From an uncultured Litoreibacter sp. (GTDB lineage Bacteria; Pseudomonadota; Alphaproteobacteria; Rhodobacterales; Rhodobacteraceae): a DNA stretch of 64,000 nucleotides. A program made the translations under genes and the position numbers. The stretch is from contig CANNGL010000004.1 of assembly GCA_947504205.1 (NCBI GenBank), positions 248,001 to 312,000 on the forward strand. The letters are read 5' to 3'. Position 1 is the stretch's first letter, and each line of letters begins with the position of its first letter. This document shows positions 33,531-41,907 of this stretch, piece by piece. The notes under the pieces were generated by a model. The model was not told where the DNA came from. It did no database searches and was given only the letters and a program-made list of their open reading frames with translations.

Positions 33531-34777
33531 TCCACAATCTCCGCCGTCTCAACAACGGCATGGAACAGCACATTTGCTCCGGCGGCCGCCCATTCGGGAC
33601 TGATTTCCTCGGCCTCATTGTGGCTCAGGCCGTCTACACAAGGACACATAACCATCGCCGTCGGAGCCACCCGATTGATCCAGCAGGCATCATGGCCTGC
33701 CCCCGAGATCAAATTCTGATGGGAATAGCCCAGGCGCTCCGCCGCATTGCGCACGGCCGTCACGCAACCTTCGTCAAACTCAACCGGATCAAAGCCGCCA
33801 ACCTTCTCAAATTCGACATCTAAGCCCATGTCATCGCATATTTTTTTAGCGCCAACCTTCAAGCGTTCTTCCATATCCTCGATCACGCTCAGATCGGGAG
33901 AGCGGAAATCTACCGTAAATACTGTTTTGCCCGGGATCACGTTGCGAGAGTTTGGATAGACGTCGATATGACCTGCCGCCCCGACCGCGTGAGGGGCATG
34001 GGACAAGGCGATCTCGTCGACAAGCTCCAGCACGCGAGCCATGCCAAGCCCCGCATTCTTGCGCATCGGCATCGGGGTCGAGCCGGTATGACTGTCCTTG
34101 CCGGTGATAGTGACTTGCGTCCAACTCAGACCCTGACCGTGGGTGACCACGCCAATATCTTTGCCTTCGGCCTCAAGGATGGGGCCTTGTTCGATGTGAA
34201 GTTCGAAGAACGCGTGCATCTTGCGGTCACCGACTTCCTCATCTCCTCGCCAGCCAATCCGCTTCAACTCATCGCCGAATTTCTTTCCATCGGCATCCTC
34301 GCGATCATAGGCCCAATCTTGGGTATGAATGCCCGCAAATACGCCCGATGACAGCATGGCCGGGGCGTAACGGGTGCCCTCCTCGTTGGTCCAGTTCGTC
34401 ACCACGATCGGGTGCTTTGTCTTGATCCCGAGATCATTCAGCGATCGCAGAATCTCGAGACCGCCCAGAACACCCAAGACACCATCATATTTGCCACCGG
34501 TTGGCTGCGTATCGAGATGAGAGCCCACATACACGGGAAGTGCGTCAGGGTCGCTGCCCTCTCGACGCGCGAACATGTTGCCCATCTGGTCGAGCCCCAT
34601 CGAGCACCCCGCAGCTTCGCACCAAGATTGAAACAGGGCACGGCCCTCGGCATCTTCGTCAGTCACTGTCTGACGATTATTTCCGCCTGCGATCCCTGGC
34701 CCGATCTTGGCCATATCCATCAGGCTGTCCCAGAGCCGTTCAGAGTTGATTTTCAGATTTTCGCCTGGTGCAGCCAT
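33527..34777 (-). CDS. N-carbamoyl-beta-alanine amidase / hydantoin carbamoylase
   Basis: A 416-residue M20-family metallohydrolase that removes the carbamoyl group from N-carbamoyl-beta-alanine (pyrimidine breakdown) or related N-carbamoyl amino acids. Metal-site motifs are GSHLDTQPTGGKYDG, TNEEGTRYAP, FELHIEQG and the C-terminal GAGHDA. ATG 34777 has GAGGA five bases upstream; the frame is open further, to 34849, across the operator region. First gene of the minus-strand operon, divergent from the RutR-like gene. Confidence 0.92.
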   Translation of the reverse strand: MAAPGENLKINSERLWDSLMDMAKIGPGIAGGNNRQTVTDEDAEGRALFQSWCEAAGCSMGLDQMGNMFARREGSDPDALPVYVGSHLDTQPTGGKYDGVLGVLGGLEILRSLNDLGIKTKHPIVVTNWTNEEGTRYAPAMLSSGVFAGIHTQDWAYDREDADGKKFGDELKRIGWRGDEEVGDRKMHAFFELHIEQGPILEAEGKDIGVVTHGQGLSWTQVTITGKDSHTGSTPMPMRKNAGLGMARVLELVDEIALSHAPHAVGAAGHIDVYPNSRNVIPGKTVFTVDFRSPDLSVIEDMEERLKVGAKKICDDMGLDVEFEKVGGFDPVEFDEGCVTAVRNAAERLGYSHQNLISGAGHDACWINRVAPTAMVMCPCVDGLSHNEAEEISPEWAAAGANVLFHAVVETAEIVE

Positions 34778-34826
34778 GTCTATCCTCGCTTGGCTCCGAG
34801 CTGACTGTTCAGATACCGTGGTAAAT

Positions 34827-34844
34827 TTTGACCGAAAGGTCAAA
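34827..34844. promoter_or_regulatory. RutR-type operator palindrome
   Basis: TTTGACC (34827-34833) and GGTCAAA (34838-34844) form a perfect 7-bp inverted repeat spaced by 4 bases. The known E. coli RutR site is TTGACCAnnTGGTCAA, with the same half-sites and spacing. It lies in the divergent region between the carbamoylase operon and the RutR-like gene, so both directions may be controlled from it. Confidence 0.85.
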
Positions 34845-34884
34845 GGCACGCTATCAGAGGGACTCAGTCAGTCAAGGATTCCCC

Positions 34885-35553
34885 TTGCGCATTGTGACAT
34901 GGAATAAGCATTTGACCAGAAATTCAGCAGTTGCGAAATCCGGCACCGCTCAGCCTCGTCAAGAGACGCGCATCCAGAAGAAAAACAAAGAGTTGATATT
35001 GGGCGCGGCCTTGGAGGTGTTTTCGTCCTACGGCTTCCGAGGCTCGACCATCGACCAAATTGCCAACCAGGCTGGGCTCTCAAAGCCGAACCTGCTCTAT
35101 TACTTCCCCTCAAAAGAGGCGATCCACGCGGCTCTGCTCGATGCGCTCCTCGATACGTGGCTCGATCCATTGCGCGCTCTCGACCCAGAGGGCGAGCCCG
35201 TCGCGGAAATTTTGGACTATGTGCATCGCAAACTTGAGATGAGCCGCATGTATCCGCGCGAAAGCAGGCTCTTTGCCAACGAGATCATTCAGGGTGCGCC
35301 CCGGATCCTGGAAAATCTCGAAGGAGAGCTTCGCGCACTGGTCGACGAAAAGGCCGCTGTGCTTGAAGACTGGATGACGGCTGGCAAGATCGCACAGACC
35401 CATCCCCACCATCTGATCTTCTCCATCTGGTCACTGACCCAGCATTATGCAGATTTCGAGGTTCAGGTCCGCGCCATCCGCACCAAGCAGGATATTTATG
35501 AGGAAGCAGATACGTTTCTGCAGAATCTGTTCACGCGACTTTTGAAGGTTTAG
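34885..35553 (+). CDS. rutR: RutR-like TetR-family regulator
   Basis: A TetR-type repressor. The N-terminal DNA-binding part reads GSTIDQIANQAGLSKPNLLY followed by YFPSKEAIH, and the C-terminal segment FSIWSLTQHYADFEVQVRA is typical of RutR, which senses uracil/thymine and controls pyrimidine breakdown. A RutR-type palindrome lies just upstream and pyrimidine genes are divergent, which agree with the call. The start is uncertain: no ATG is in frame. TTG 34885 has AAGGA (34874-34878) upstream; GTG 34894 and TTG 34912 are alternatives. It converges with the FbpC-like gene, overlapping by 4 bases. Confidence 0.88.
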   Translation: MRIVTWNKHLTRNSAVAKSGTAQPRQETRIQKKNKELILGAALEVFSSYGFRGSTIDQIANQAGLSKPNLLYYFPSKEAIHAALLDALLDTWLDPLRALDPEGEPVAEILDYVHRKLEMSRMYPRESRLFANEIIQGAPRILENLEGELRALVDEKAAVLEDWMTAGKIAQTHPHHLIFSIWSLTQHYADFEVQVRAIRTKQDIYEEADTFLQNLFTRLLKV

Positions 35554-36626
35554 CTTTCTGCGGGAAAGACAAAGCACCGGTCGCGGCGCATCGTCAGCCA
35601 CAACGCGGTGCCGGGCTTTGGCAAGAACACCGCCGGCACGGTTGCATGAATATCGCTTCCATCGGCCACCATCTCGAACTCCACCAAGCTTTCCCGGCCC
35701 ATAAACCTTGCGCGTTTGACCACCGCCTTCGCCGGCATTCCATCAGCAGGCGTCGGATTGGGACCACGACCGCCCCGATCAAAATCAATGCCCAGATGCT
35801 GCGGTCGAATGACAATCTCGACCTTTGCTCCATCCGACAGCCCCGGCGTCAAGAACTGCCCGAATGGCGTTTCTGTGAGAGCCCCATTGGATTGGCCATA
35901 AATGACGTTGATATCCGAGAAGAAGGCAGCAGCAGCCTTGTCGACGGGGGCATTGTAAAGGTTATACGGATTGCCGATCTGAACGATCCTGCCATCACGC
36001 ATCAGGGCAATTTCATCCGCCATGCGCATCGCTTCATCGGGCTCATGGGTCACCAGCAGAACAGCGGCTCCCTCATCCTTGAGCACATGCAGCGTCTCGT
36101 CACGGATGTCATCGCGCAAACGGTTGTCGAGGCCTGAAAAGGGCTCATCCATCAACAATATCAAAGGCTTCGGAGCTAAAGCTCGCACAAGCGCCACACG
36201 TTGCTGCTCCCCGCCAGACAATTCATGGGGATATTTCTGGGCGAATCCTGCCAACCCAACGCGTTCCAGCAGCTCGCCAACGCGTCGTGTTTGTTCTGCC
36301 TTGCTACTGGTCAGCCCGAACGCAACATTGTCCGCCACATTCAAGTGCGGAAAAAGAGCGAAGTCCTGAAACATCAGGCCAATCTCTCTGGCCTCCGGTG
36401 GCACCCGGTAGTCATCGCCACATATCAGCTTGCCGTCGACCCATAGCTCTCCGCTTGATTGGCGCTCAACGCCTGCAACGATGCGCAAGGTCGTGGATTT
36501 GCCACAGCCCGAAGGCCCAAGGAGGCAAGTGACCTGCCCGGGTTGGATCGACAAAGACACATTATCCACGACCCGACGGGATCCGTAGAGCTTCGAGATG
36601 TCTCTGAGTTCGAGGCGTGGTTCCAA
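35550..36626 (-). CDS. FbpC/PotA-like ABC transporter ATPase, no partner genes nearby
   Basis: A 358-residue ATPase with Walker A GPSGCGKST, signature LSGGEQQRVALVRAL, Walker [14 protein letters not shown] and a C-terminal TOBE-like domain (KVEIVIRPQHLGIDF and following). This layout belongs to importers of iron, spermidine or sugar phosphates. No permease or binding-protein gene is adjacent, so the partners must be encoded elsewhere, or it serves a known permease in trans. An SDR gene lies 81 bp upstream on the same strand. Confidence 0.85.
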   Translation of the reverse strand: MEPRLELRDISKLYGSRRVVDNVSLSIQPGQVTCLLGPSGCGKSTTLRIVAGVERQSSGELWVDGKLICGDDYRVPPEAREIGLMFQDFALFPHLNVADNVAFGLTSSKAEQTRRVGELLERVGLAGFAQKYPHELSGGEQQRVALVRALAPKPLILLMDEPFSGLDNRLRDDIRDETLHVLKDEGAAVLLVTHEPDEAMRMADEIALMRDGRIVQIGNPYNLYNAPVDKAAAAFFSDINVIYGQSNGALTETPFGQFLTPGLSDGAKVEIVIRPQHLGIDFDRGGRGPNPTPADGMPAKAVVKRARFMGRESLVEFEMVADGSDIHATVPAVFLPKPGTALWLTMRRDRCFVFPAES

Positions 36627-36707
36627 GACTGTCTGATCCCTAATCCGATCAAATCAATCGGAAATCCGGAATTGCTCTAACAGCCCAATCGGGCTGGGAC
36701 AAGCGGC

Positions 36708-37487
36708 TCAGAGCGTTGCGTTCACGCCACCGCCATCGAGCAGTATGTTCTGGCCCACGATAAAGCCGGCGTGTTGCGAGCACAGAAACGCGCAAACCGC
36801 CCCAAATTCTTCGCGTGTGCCATACCGTCGTGCCGGGATTGTCGCTTCACGGTTGGCTTGTGCCTCGGCCAGCGAAATCCCTTGCGTTTTGGCGACATTG
36901 GCATCGAGCGAGCTTGCACGGTCCGTGGCATGGATGCCCGGCAGAATATTGTTGATGGTTACCCCGCATGGCGCAACCTGACGCGAGGTGCCTGCAACAT
37001 AGCCTGTCAGCCCGGCGCGCGCCGAGTTCGATAAGCCAAGCGCTGGAATTGGGGCTTTGACCGATTGCGAGGTGATATTGACCACACGGCCCCAGCCCCG
37101 GTCCATCATTCCGGGCAAAGACGCTTTGATCAAAGCAATCGGCGTGAGCATGTTGCCATCGAGCGCCTTGATGAAGTCGTCGCGATCCCAGTCGCTCCAC
37201 AACCCCGGAGGTGGACCACCTGCATTGGTAACAAGGATGTCCAGCTCTCCCGCTGCGGACAGGGCTTCAGCGCGCCCCTCTTCCGTGGTGATGTCAGCCG
37301 CAACGGCCGTGACTTCGACCCCGTATGCGTCGCGCAATCGATCCGCCGCCTCGGTCAGCGGCCCTTCACTGCGCGCATTCATCACCAGATCCACACCGGC
37401 TTCGGCCAGCTTTTCGGCACAGCCAAGGCCCAAACCCTTGCTTGATGCGCAAACAAGCGCACGTTTTCCGCGAATTCCCAGGTCCAT
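36708..37487 (-). CDS. Short-chain dehydrogenase/reductase lacking the catalytic Tyr-Lys pair
   Basis: A 259-residue Rossmann-fold protein with the nucleotide motif ASSKGLGLG at residues 14-22, NAGGPPPG after strand 4 and a C-terminal segment VGQNILLDGGG typical of FabG-like SDRs. Where YxxxK is expected the sequence is LGLSNSARAGLTG, so both Tyr and Lys are replaced. Such variants exist in SDRs annotated as 3-oxoacyl-ACP reductases; true activity is doubtful. ATG 37487 has GGGAGAGG upstream; the frame to 37619 is probably untranslated. Confidence 0.88.
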   Translation of the reverse strand: MDLGIRGKRALVCASSKGLGLGCAEKLAEAGVDLVMNARSEGPLTEAADRLRDAYGVEVTAVAADITTEEGRAEALSAAGELDILVTNAGGPPPGLWSDWDRDDFIKALDGNMLTPIALIKASLPGMMDRGWGRVVNITSQSVKAPIPALGLSNSARAGLTGYVAGTSRQVAPCGVTINNILPGIHATDRASSLDANVAKTQGISLAEAQANREATIPARRYGTREEFGAVCAFLCSQHAGFIVGQNILLDGGGVNATL

Positions 37488-37791
37488 CGGCCTCTCCCCT
37501 CTGATGTGATGACCTTCACCTAACGCGGGATGGCCAGCTTGACCACAGATTCGAAACACCCGTGTTGCGAACGACCCGCGCCTTGCCAATCCCGCCGATC
37601 TGGCAAAATTGTAAAGCAATCAGGTTCAATTCATCACAAATCCGCTGGTTATGGACGATAAGTCTTGATCCATCACCGTGCTGCGTTACGAGTTATTTGC
37701 TGTGTATGCGACCTGCGTTTGGCCGGGATTTGATCAAGTCCATGCCGCGCCCTAATTATTGTCGTCTGTGTGTGTTTTAGTGTGCTGCCAA
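37488..37791. other. Gene-free divergent spacer (304 bp)
   Basis: This stretch separates the divergent SDR and Hint-protein genes. It is more AT-rich than its surroundings near 37600-37680. I see no convincing gene, operator palindrome or repeat; it presumably holds both promoters. Confidence 0.5.
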
Positions 37792-38808
37792 ATGACCCGC
37801 CAAGATCAAATCGATATCCCTGAGCACCACCGGCTCTCCGTGGTGCCCGCCGAGGCCCTCCGGGTGATCTCTGGTGTTGCGATTGGGGATACACTCGGGG
37901 ACATGTGCTCCGTCTGCCTGGGCGACGGGTATGCGTTGCAGCAGGGCATGCATATGTCGGAACTTGCGCTCACAAAAACGCGTTCTGAGGGGCCAAATTC
38001 TGTTTACAAAGTGGTATCCGGATCGCTTGGAGAACTGACAGGTGCACGCGTCACGGTATTGGCCCAGCTCACCTTCGTGACGCAGATCGGGGCCACCGTC
38101 GAAGCGCTGCTTTTGGCTTGCGATGGCCCGGCGGCGCGTCACTACGTGCACCCCCTTGGCCCGATCGAGCCTCGTACAGAATATTCCCTGATTGCAGTAG
38201 ATGAAACGGTTCTCGATATTCCGCTGATCGACGGGGCCGATCTTTGTTTCGGGCGCGGCACCCGGATCACCATGTCTGACGGCTCTCAAAGACCCGTTGA
38301 GACGCTGAAAGTGGGGGATAGGGTGCTTACCCGCGACAATGGCATGCAGCCTATTCGCTGGATGGGGCATCGCACTGTTCAGGCCGCCGGGCGATTTGCG
38401 CCTGTGGTCATCAGTCCGGGCGCTTTGGGCAATGTCGAAACGCTTACACTGAGTCAGTCCCATCGCATGCTGATCACCGATTGGCGTGCCGAGGTTCTGA
38501 CGGGGTCTCGCGATGTTCTGATTTCGGCAAGCGATCTGATCAACGAGGAGACGATCTACATCCGTTCAGGTGGTTTTGTGGATTATATCCAGCTGGTGTT
38601 TGACCAACATCAGATTGTCTACGCGGAAGGCGTTCCCACCGAAAGCCTGCTGGTGACGCAACAAATGTTGTCGAACATGTCGAAAGATGCCGCGTCGGAA
38701 ATACTGAACGCCTTCCCTGACCTGCAAGCGGCAGAGACACAATACTGCCGCACACCGCTCGACAGCAAGTCGGCGCAGGACCTGCTGCGCCAGACCGGTC
38801 GTTTGTAA
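37792..38808 (+). CDS. Hint-domain (Hedgehog/intein-type) protein
   Basis: The 338-residue product has an N-terminal region of about 150 residues of unknown type, then a Hint domain opening with the likely nucleophile in LCFGRGTRITMSDG (Cys152), followed by VETLKVGDRVLTRDNGMQPI and the histidine motif LSQSHRMLI. Hint domains can cleave their own backbone after an N-to-S acyl shift at the Cys. Stand-alone copies are common in roseobacters and often sit at the end of secreted proteins, but no signal peptide or RTX repeat is present here. The start is uncertain: ATG 37792 lacks a clear ribosome site, and the frame is open to TTG 37759. Confidence 0.8.
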   Translation: MTRQDQIDIPEHHRLSVVPAEALRVISGVAIGDTLGDMCSVCLGDGYALQQGMHMSELALTKTRSEGPNSVYKVVSGSLGELTGARVTVLAQLTFVTQIGATVEALLLACDGPAARHYVHPLGPIEPRTEYSLIAVDETVLDIPLIDGADLCFGRGTRITMSDGSQRPVETLKVGDRVLTRDNGMQPIRWMGHRTVQAAGRFAPVVISPGALGNVETLTLSQSHRMLITDWRAEVLTGSRDVLISASDLINEETIYIRSGGFVDYIQLVFDQHQIVYAEGVPTESLLVTQQMLSNMSKDAASEILNAFPDLQAAETQYCRTPLDSKSAQDLLRQTGRL

Positions 38809-38811
38809 GAT

Positions 38812-39219
38812 CTATTCGTCCATCGGATAGAAAAATTCTTCCCGGACGATCTTGCCGCCATCCACATGATACACCGCGACCTCTTTCATATCTTCGACTT
38901 TTCCGGTTTCCCGGTTTTTCGCTTTCATCTCGAAAATCACTGCAAACCGGTCGTCTCCATGCGGGTACGGGTCAGAGACGTTTCCATCCAAAATCTCGAC
39001 CTGATTGCCAAACCAAGCGTGCTTTTGCTTGATCCCTTCCACGCCTTTGGTCTCGCGCCCCTGCCCTGAGAAATCGGCAGCTTCGATGGAAACAGCGTCA
39101 GGTGAATAGAGCTTATCGAGGTTCTCCAGCTCGCGGTTTTCACGGCAACCCGCGACCAGTTCATTTGCCACCTTCATCATAGACATCGCATCCTCCAACT
39201 TGTTCTTGATCTGTTCCAT
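38812..39219 (-). CDS. Single-domain NTF2/SnoaL-like protein
   Basis: A 135-residue NTF2-fold protein: helix (MMKVANELVAGCRENRELEN), the segment LYSPDAVSIEA, and the closing strands FAVIFEMKAKN and VAVYHVDGGKIVREEFFY. Members of this group range from isomerases to stress proteins; no active-site residue can be assigned. It is unrelated in length and layout to the tandem proteins at 20-24 kb. It converges with the Hint gene, 3 bases apart. Confidence 0.75.
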   Translation of the reverse strand: MEQIKNKLEDAMSMMKVANELVAGCRENRELENLDKLYSPDAVSIEAADFSGQGRETKGVEGIKQKHAWFGNQVEILDGNVSDPYPHGDDRFAVIFEMKAKNRETGKVEDMKEVAVYHVDGGKIVREEFFYPMDE

Positions 39220-39300
39220 GAAAGCACAGGTTATTTCTCACGATCAAGACAGCGCCACTGACCGATTGCGGAGACGCGCTGATCCGCCTATATCGCCTGC

Positions 39301-40911
39301 ATGTTGGACCACGCCCATAACCGCCCCGAATTGCCGCCGGAAATTGCCCGTCGCAGAACCTTTGCGATCATCTCGCACCCGGATGCGGGCAAAACGACGC
39401 TGACAGAGAAATTTCTTCTCTATGGTGGCGCGATTCAGATGGCCGGACAGGTGCGCGCCAAGGGCGAAGCACGGCGCACGCGCTCTGACTTCATGAAGAT
39501 GGAGCAGGACCGCGGTATTTCCGTCTCGGCATCCGCAATGTCGTTCGATTTCGACAAATACCGCTTCAACCTCGTGGACACGCCCGGGCACTCCGACTTT
39601 TCCGAGGACACCTATCGCACGCTCACCGCTGTGGATGCGGCTGTCATGGTCATTGATGGGGCCAAGGGCGTCGAGAGCCAGACACAAAAGCTCTTTGAGG
39701 TTTGCCGCTTGCGCGATCTTCCGATCCTGACCTTCTGTAACAAGATGGACCGGGAAAGCCGCGACACCTTCGAAATCATTGATGAGATTCAGGAGAATCT
39801 GGCGATTGATGTAACGCCCGCGTCTTGGCCTATCGGCGTCGGACGGGATTTTATCGGCTGCTATGACCTGTTACGCGACCGGCTCGAACTGATGGATCGC
39901 GCGGACCGGAACAAAGTTGCTGAATCGATCGAAATCAACGGCCTGGACGATCCCAAGCTCAAGGAACATGTGCCCGAAGAACTTCTGAACAAATTCCTTG
40001 ACGATGTTGAAATGGCAAAGGAATTGCTCCCAGAATTAGACCACAAGGCGCTTCTGGATGGCACGATGACGCCTATCTGGTTTGGCTCGGCGATCAACTC
40101 TTTTGGCGTACAGGAACTGATGAAGGGCATTGCGGAGTACGGCCCCGAACCGCAACCTCAGAAAGCTGAACCCCGCCAAATTCTGCCCGAAGAGCCGAAG
40201 GTCGCGGGCTTTGTCTTCAAAGTGCAGGCCAATATGGACCCGAAACACCGCGACCGGGTGGCGTTTCTGCGCATGGCCTCCGGGCATTTCAAACGCGGCA
40301 TGAAGCTGACCCATGTACGGTCCAAAAAGCCAATGGCGATCTCTAATCCGGTCTTGTTTCTGGCCGCCGACCGTGAGCTGGCGGAAGAGGCCTGGGCTGG
40401 CGACATCATCGGCATTCCCAACCATGGCCAATTGCGGATCGGCGACACCCTGACCGAAGGCGAAGCGTTGCGCGCCACTGGCATCCCCTCATTTGCACCC
40501 GAACTCTTGCAGGGCGTGCGCGCCGGTGACCCTCTGAAATCGAAACACCTCGAAAAAGCTTTGATGCAATTCGCGGAAGAAGGCGCCGCCAAAGTGTTCA
40601 AGCCGATGATTGGCTCAGGCTTCATCGTTGGTGTGGTGGGCGCGCTTCAGTTCGAGGTACTCGCAAGCCGGATTGAGCTTGAATACGACCTGCCCGTTCG
40701 CTTCGAGGCGTCCCAATTCACCTCTGCGCGTTGGGTGGCGGGCGAGAAAAGTGCGGTTGATGCATTTGTCCAAGCCAACAAGCAACACATCTCGCACGAC
40801 AATGATGGGGACGTGGTTTATCTGACCCGTCTGCAATGGGATATTGACCGTGTTGAGCGGGATTATCCGGACGTCACGCTGTCTGCGACCAAGGAGATGA
40901 TGGCGACCTGA
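39301..40911 (+). CDS. prfC: Peptide chain release factor 3
   Basis: RF3 is a GTPase that removes RF1/RF2 from the ribosome after peptide release. The 536-residue protein has the G motifs ISHPDAGKTTLTEK, VDTPGHSDFS and TFCNKMDRE, and the RF3-type switch region FMKMEQDRGISVSASAMSF. The length and C-terminal domain (GVVGALQFEVLASRIELEYD) are normal. It stands alone with its own short upstream region. Confidence 0.96.
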   Translation: MLDHAHNRPELPPEIARRRTFAIISHPDAGKTTLTEKFLLYGGAIQMAGQVRAKGEARRTRSDFMKMEQDRGISVSASAMSFDFDKYRFNLVDTPGHSDFSEDTYRTLTAVDAAVMVIDGAKGVESQTQKLFEVCRLRDLPILTFCNKMDRESRDTFEIIDEIQENLAIDVTPASWPIGVGRDFIGCYDLLRDRLELMDRADRNKVAESIEINGLDDPKLKEHVPEELLNKFLDDVEMAKELLPELDHKALLDGTMTPIWFGSAINSFGVQELMKGIAEYGPEPQPQKAEPRQILPEEPKVAGFVFKVQANMDPKHRDRVAFLRMASGHFKRGMKLTHVRSKKPMAISNPVLFLAADRELAEEAWAGDIIGIPNHGQLRIGDTLTEGEALRATGIPSFAPELLQGVRAGDPLKSKHLEKALMQFAEEGAAKVFKPMIGSGFIVGVVGALQFEVLASRIELEYDLPVRFEASQFTSARWVAGEKSAVDAFVQANKQHISHDNDGDVVYLTRLQWDIDRVERDYPDVTLSATKEMMAT

Positions 40912-41074
40912 TCAGAACAAGCACCGGGTATTTTCTCCGCAAAAACAGCCTGTTTCTGTCGAAAAGGCAGTGATTTCCGTACCTGTGCCGGGGTCGCCGC
41001 GAAATCGATTTTGTGGTACTATCATCCAGCGCGCGATTTTTAGTGCGTCCACTTTTATTGCTTTAGAGGTTTTT

Positions 41075-41677
41075 ATGAGACATTTTTCACGCGCAATTGG
41101 CGCAGCTATTTTCAGTATGTTTTGCGCCGCAAGCGCAAACGCTGTCCCGATCAACTTCACCTATACAACACTCGATGCAAGCGGCACGCTTGATGGCGAT
41201 CTCTTCGGCACATCGGATGTGAAGATCACAGCGACAGGTGACACAGATAACCGCATCGCATTTGGCTCTGGCTGGTTCATCGACCATGACACGGCCCAAA
41301 TCGATATTCAGGGGCTCGGTGTTTACACTTTCACCTCACCTACCCGAACATTTGTAAACAACTCCGGTCAGGTTGTCGGTTTCTCACGTGCCGGAATTTC
41401 TGGCTCCGACTTGCTCAACAGCACGGCGAACCCGATTTACGCAGCATGGGATATGACGACATCTATCGGGCCTGACGGCAACTCCATGCGGTACATCCAA
41501 TGGACCTCCAGTCCGGTCACCACTGATGCAGGAACGCTGGTCTTCAACAACAGCACTGTCCGCGGCACCTTTCAGGCCGTAGTCGATGATGGCCCTCCTG
41601 CCGTCCCGCTTCCAGCCGCTGGTTGGTTGCTCCTTGTAGGTCTTGGCGGTTTGTTCGCGGCGCGCCGCAAGTCCTGA
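41075..41677 (+). CDS. VPLPA-CTERM sorted exoprotein
   Basis: A 200-residue secreted protein with a signal peptide (AIGAAIFSMFCAASANAVP) and, at the C-terminus, VPLPAAGWLLLVGLGGLFAA followed by the basic end RRKS. This is the VPLPA-CTERM sorting signal: a motif, one membrane helix and a basic tail, recognised by an exosortase-type enzyme. The middle part is beta-rich and of unknown function. The frame is open upstream, but ATG 41075 follows AGAGG and fits the signal peptide. No exosortase gene is in the window. Confidence 0.85.
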   Translation: MRHFSRAIGAAIFSMFCAASANAVPINFTYTTLDASGTLDGDLFGTSDVKITATGDTDNRIAFGSGWFIDHDTAQIDIQGLGVYTFTSPTRTFVNNSGQVVGFSRAGISGSDLLNSTANPIYAAWDMTTSIGPDGNSMRYIQWTSSPVTTDAGTLVFNNSTVRGTFQAVVDDGPPAVPLPAAGWLLLVGLGGLFAARRKS

Positions 41678-41704
41678 ACGAACGACATTGCGATTGTAGC
41701 TGAC

Positions 41705-41730
41705 GGTCTCCCGGTCTTCGGGGGGCCTTT
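41705..41730 (+). terminator. Terminator after the VPLPA-CTERM gene
   Basis: GGTCTCCC (41705-41712) pairs with GGGGGGCC (41720-41727), using two G-U pairs, and is followed by TTT. Moderate strength by eye. Confidence 0.55.
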
Positions 41731-41768
41731 CTGGGGTTTATGACCCTGCGGCAGAATGCCGTGCTTCG

Positions 41769-41797
41769 TTGACCAATGGGGCAGACTGCGCTACATC
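41769..41797 (+). promoter_or_regulatory. Possible promoter of the RNA helicase gene
   Basis: TTGACC (41769-41774), 17-bp spacer, TACATC (41792-41797): a close fit to a -35 box and a weaker -10 box. It lies downstream of the previous terminator and would give a leader of about 100 bases. Confidence 0.4.
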
Positions 41798-41829
41798 CCC
41801 ATTAACCTGTGGAAAACGTCCTCAGGCCC

Positions 41830-41857
41830 GACGCAGGGACGCGTTGGAACCTGCGTC
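41830..41857 (+). promoter_or_regulatory. Leader hairpin upstream of the RNA helicase
   Basis: GACGCAGG (41830-41837) pairs with CCTGCGTC (41850-41857) over a 12-base loop inside the presumed 5' leader. No T run follows. DEAD-box helicase leaders are sometimes cold-responsive; here that is only a suggestion. Confidence 0.4.
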
Positions 41858-41907
41858 CCAAACATTGCTGATTTAGTGAACAACGATCTGCAAATATTTG
41901 GTAGTAA

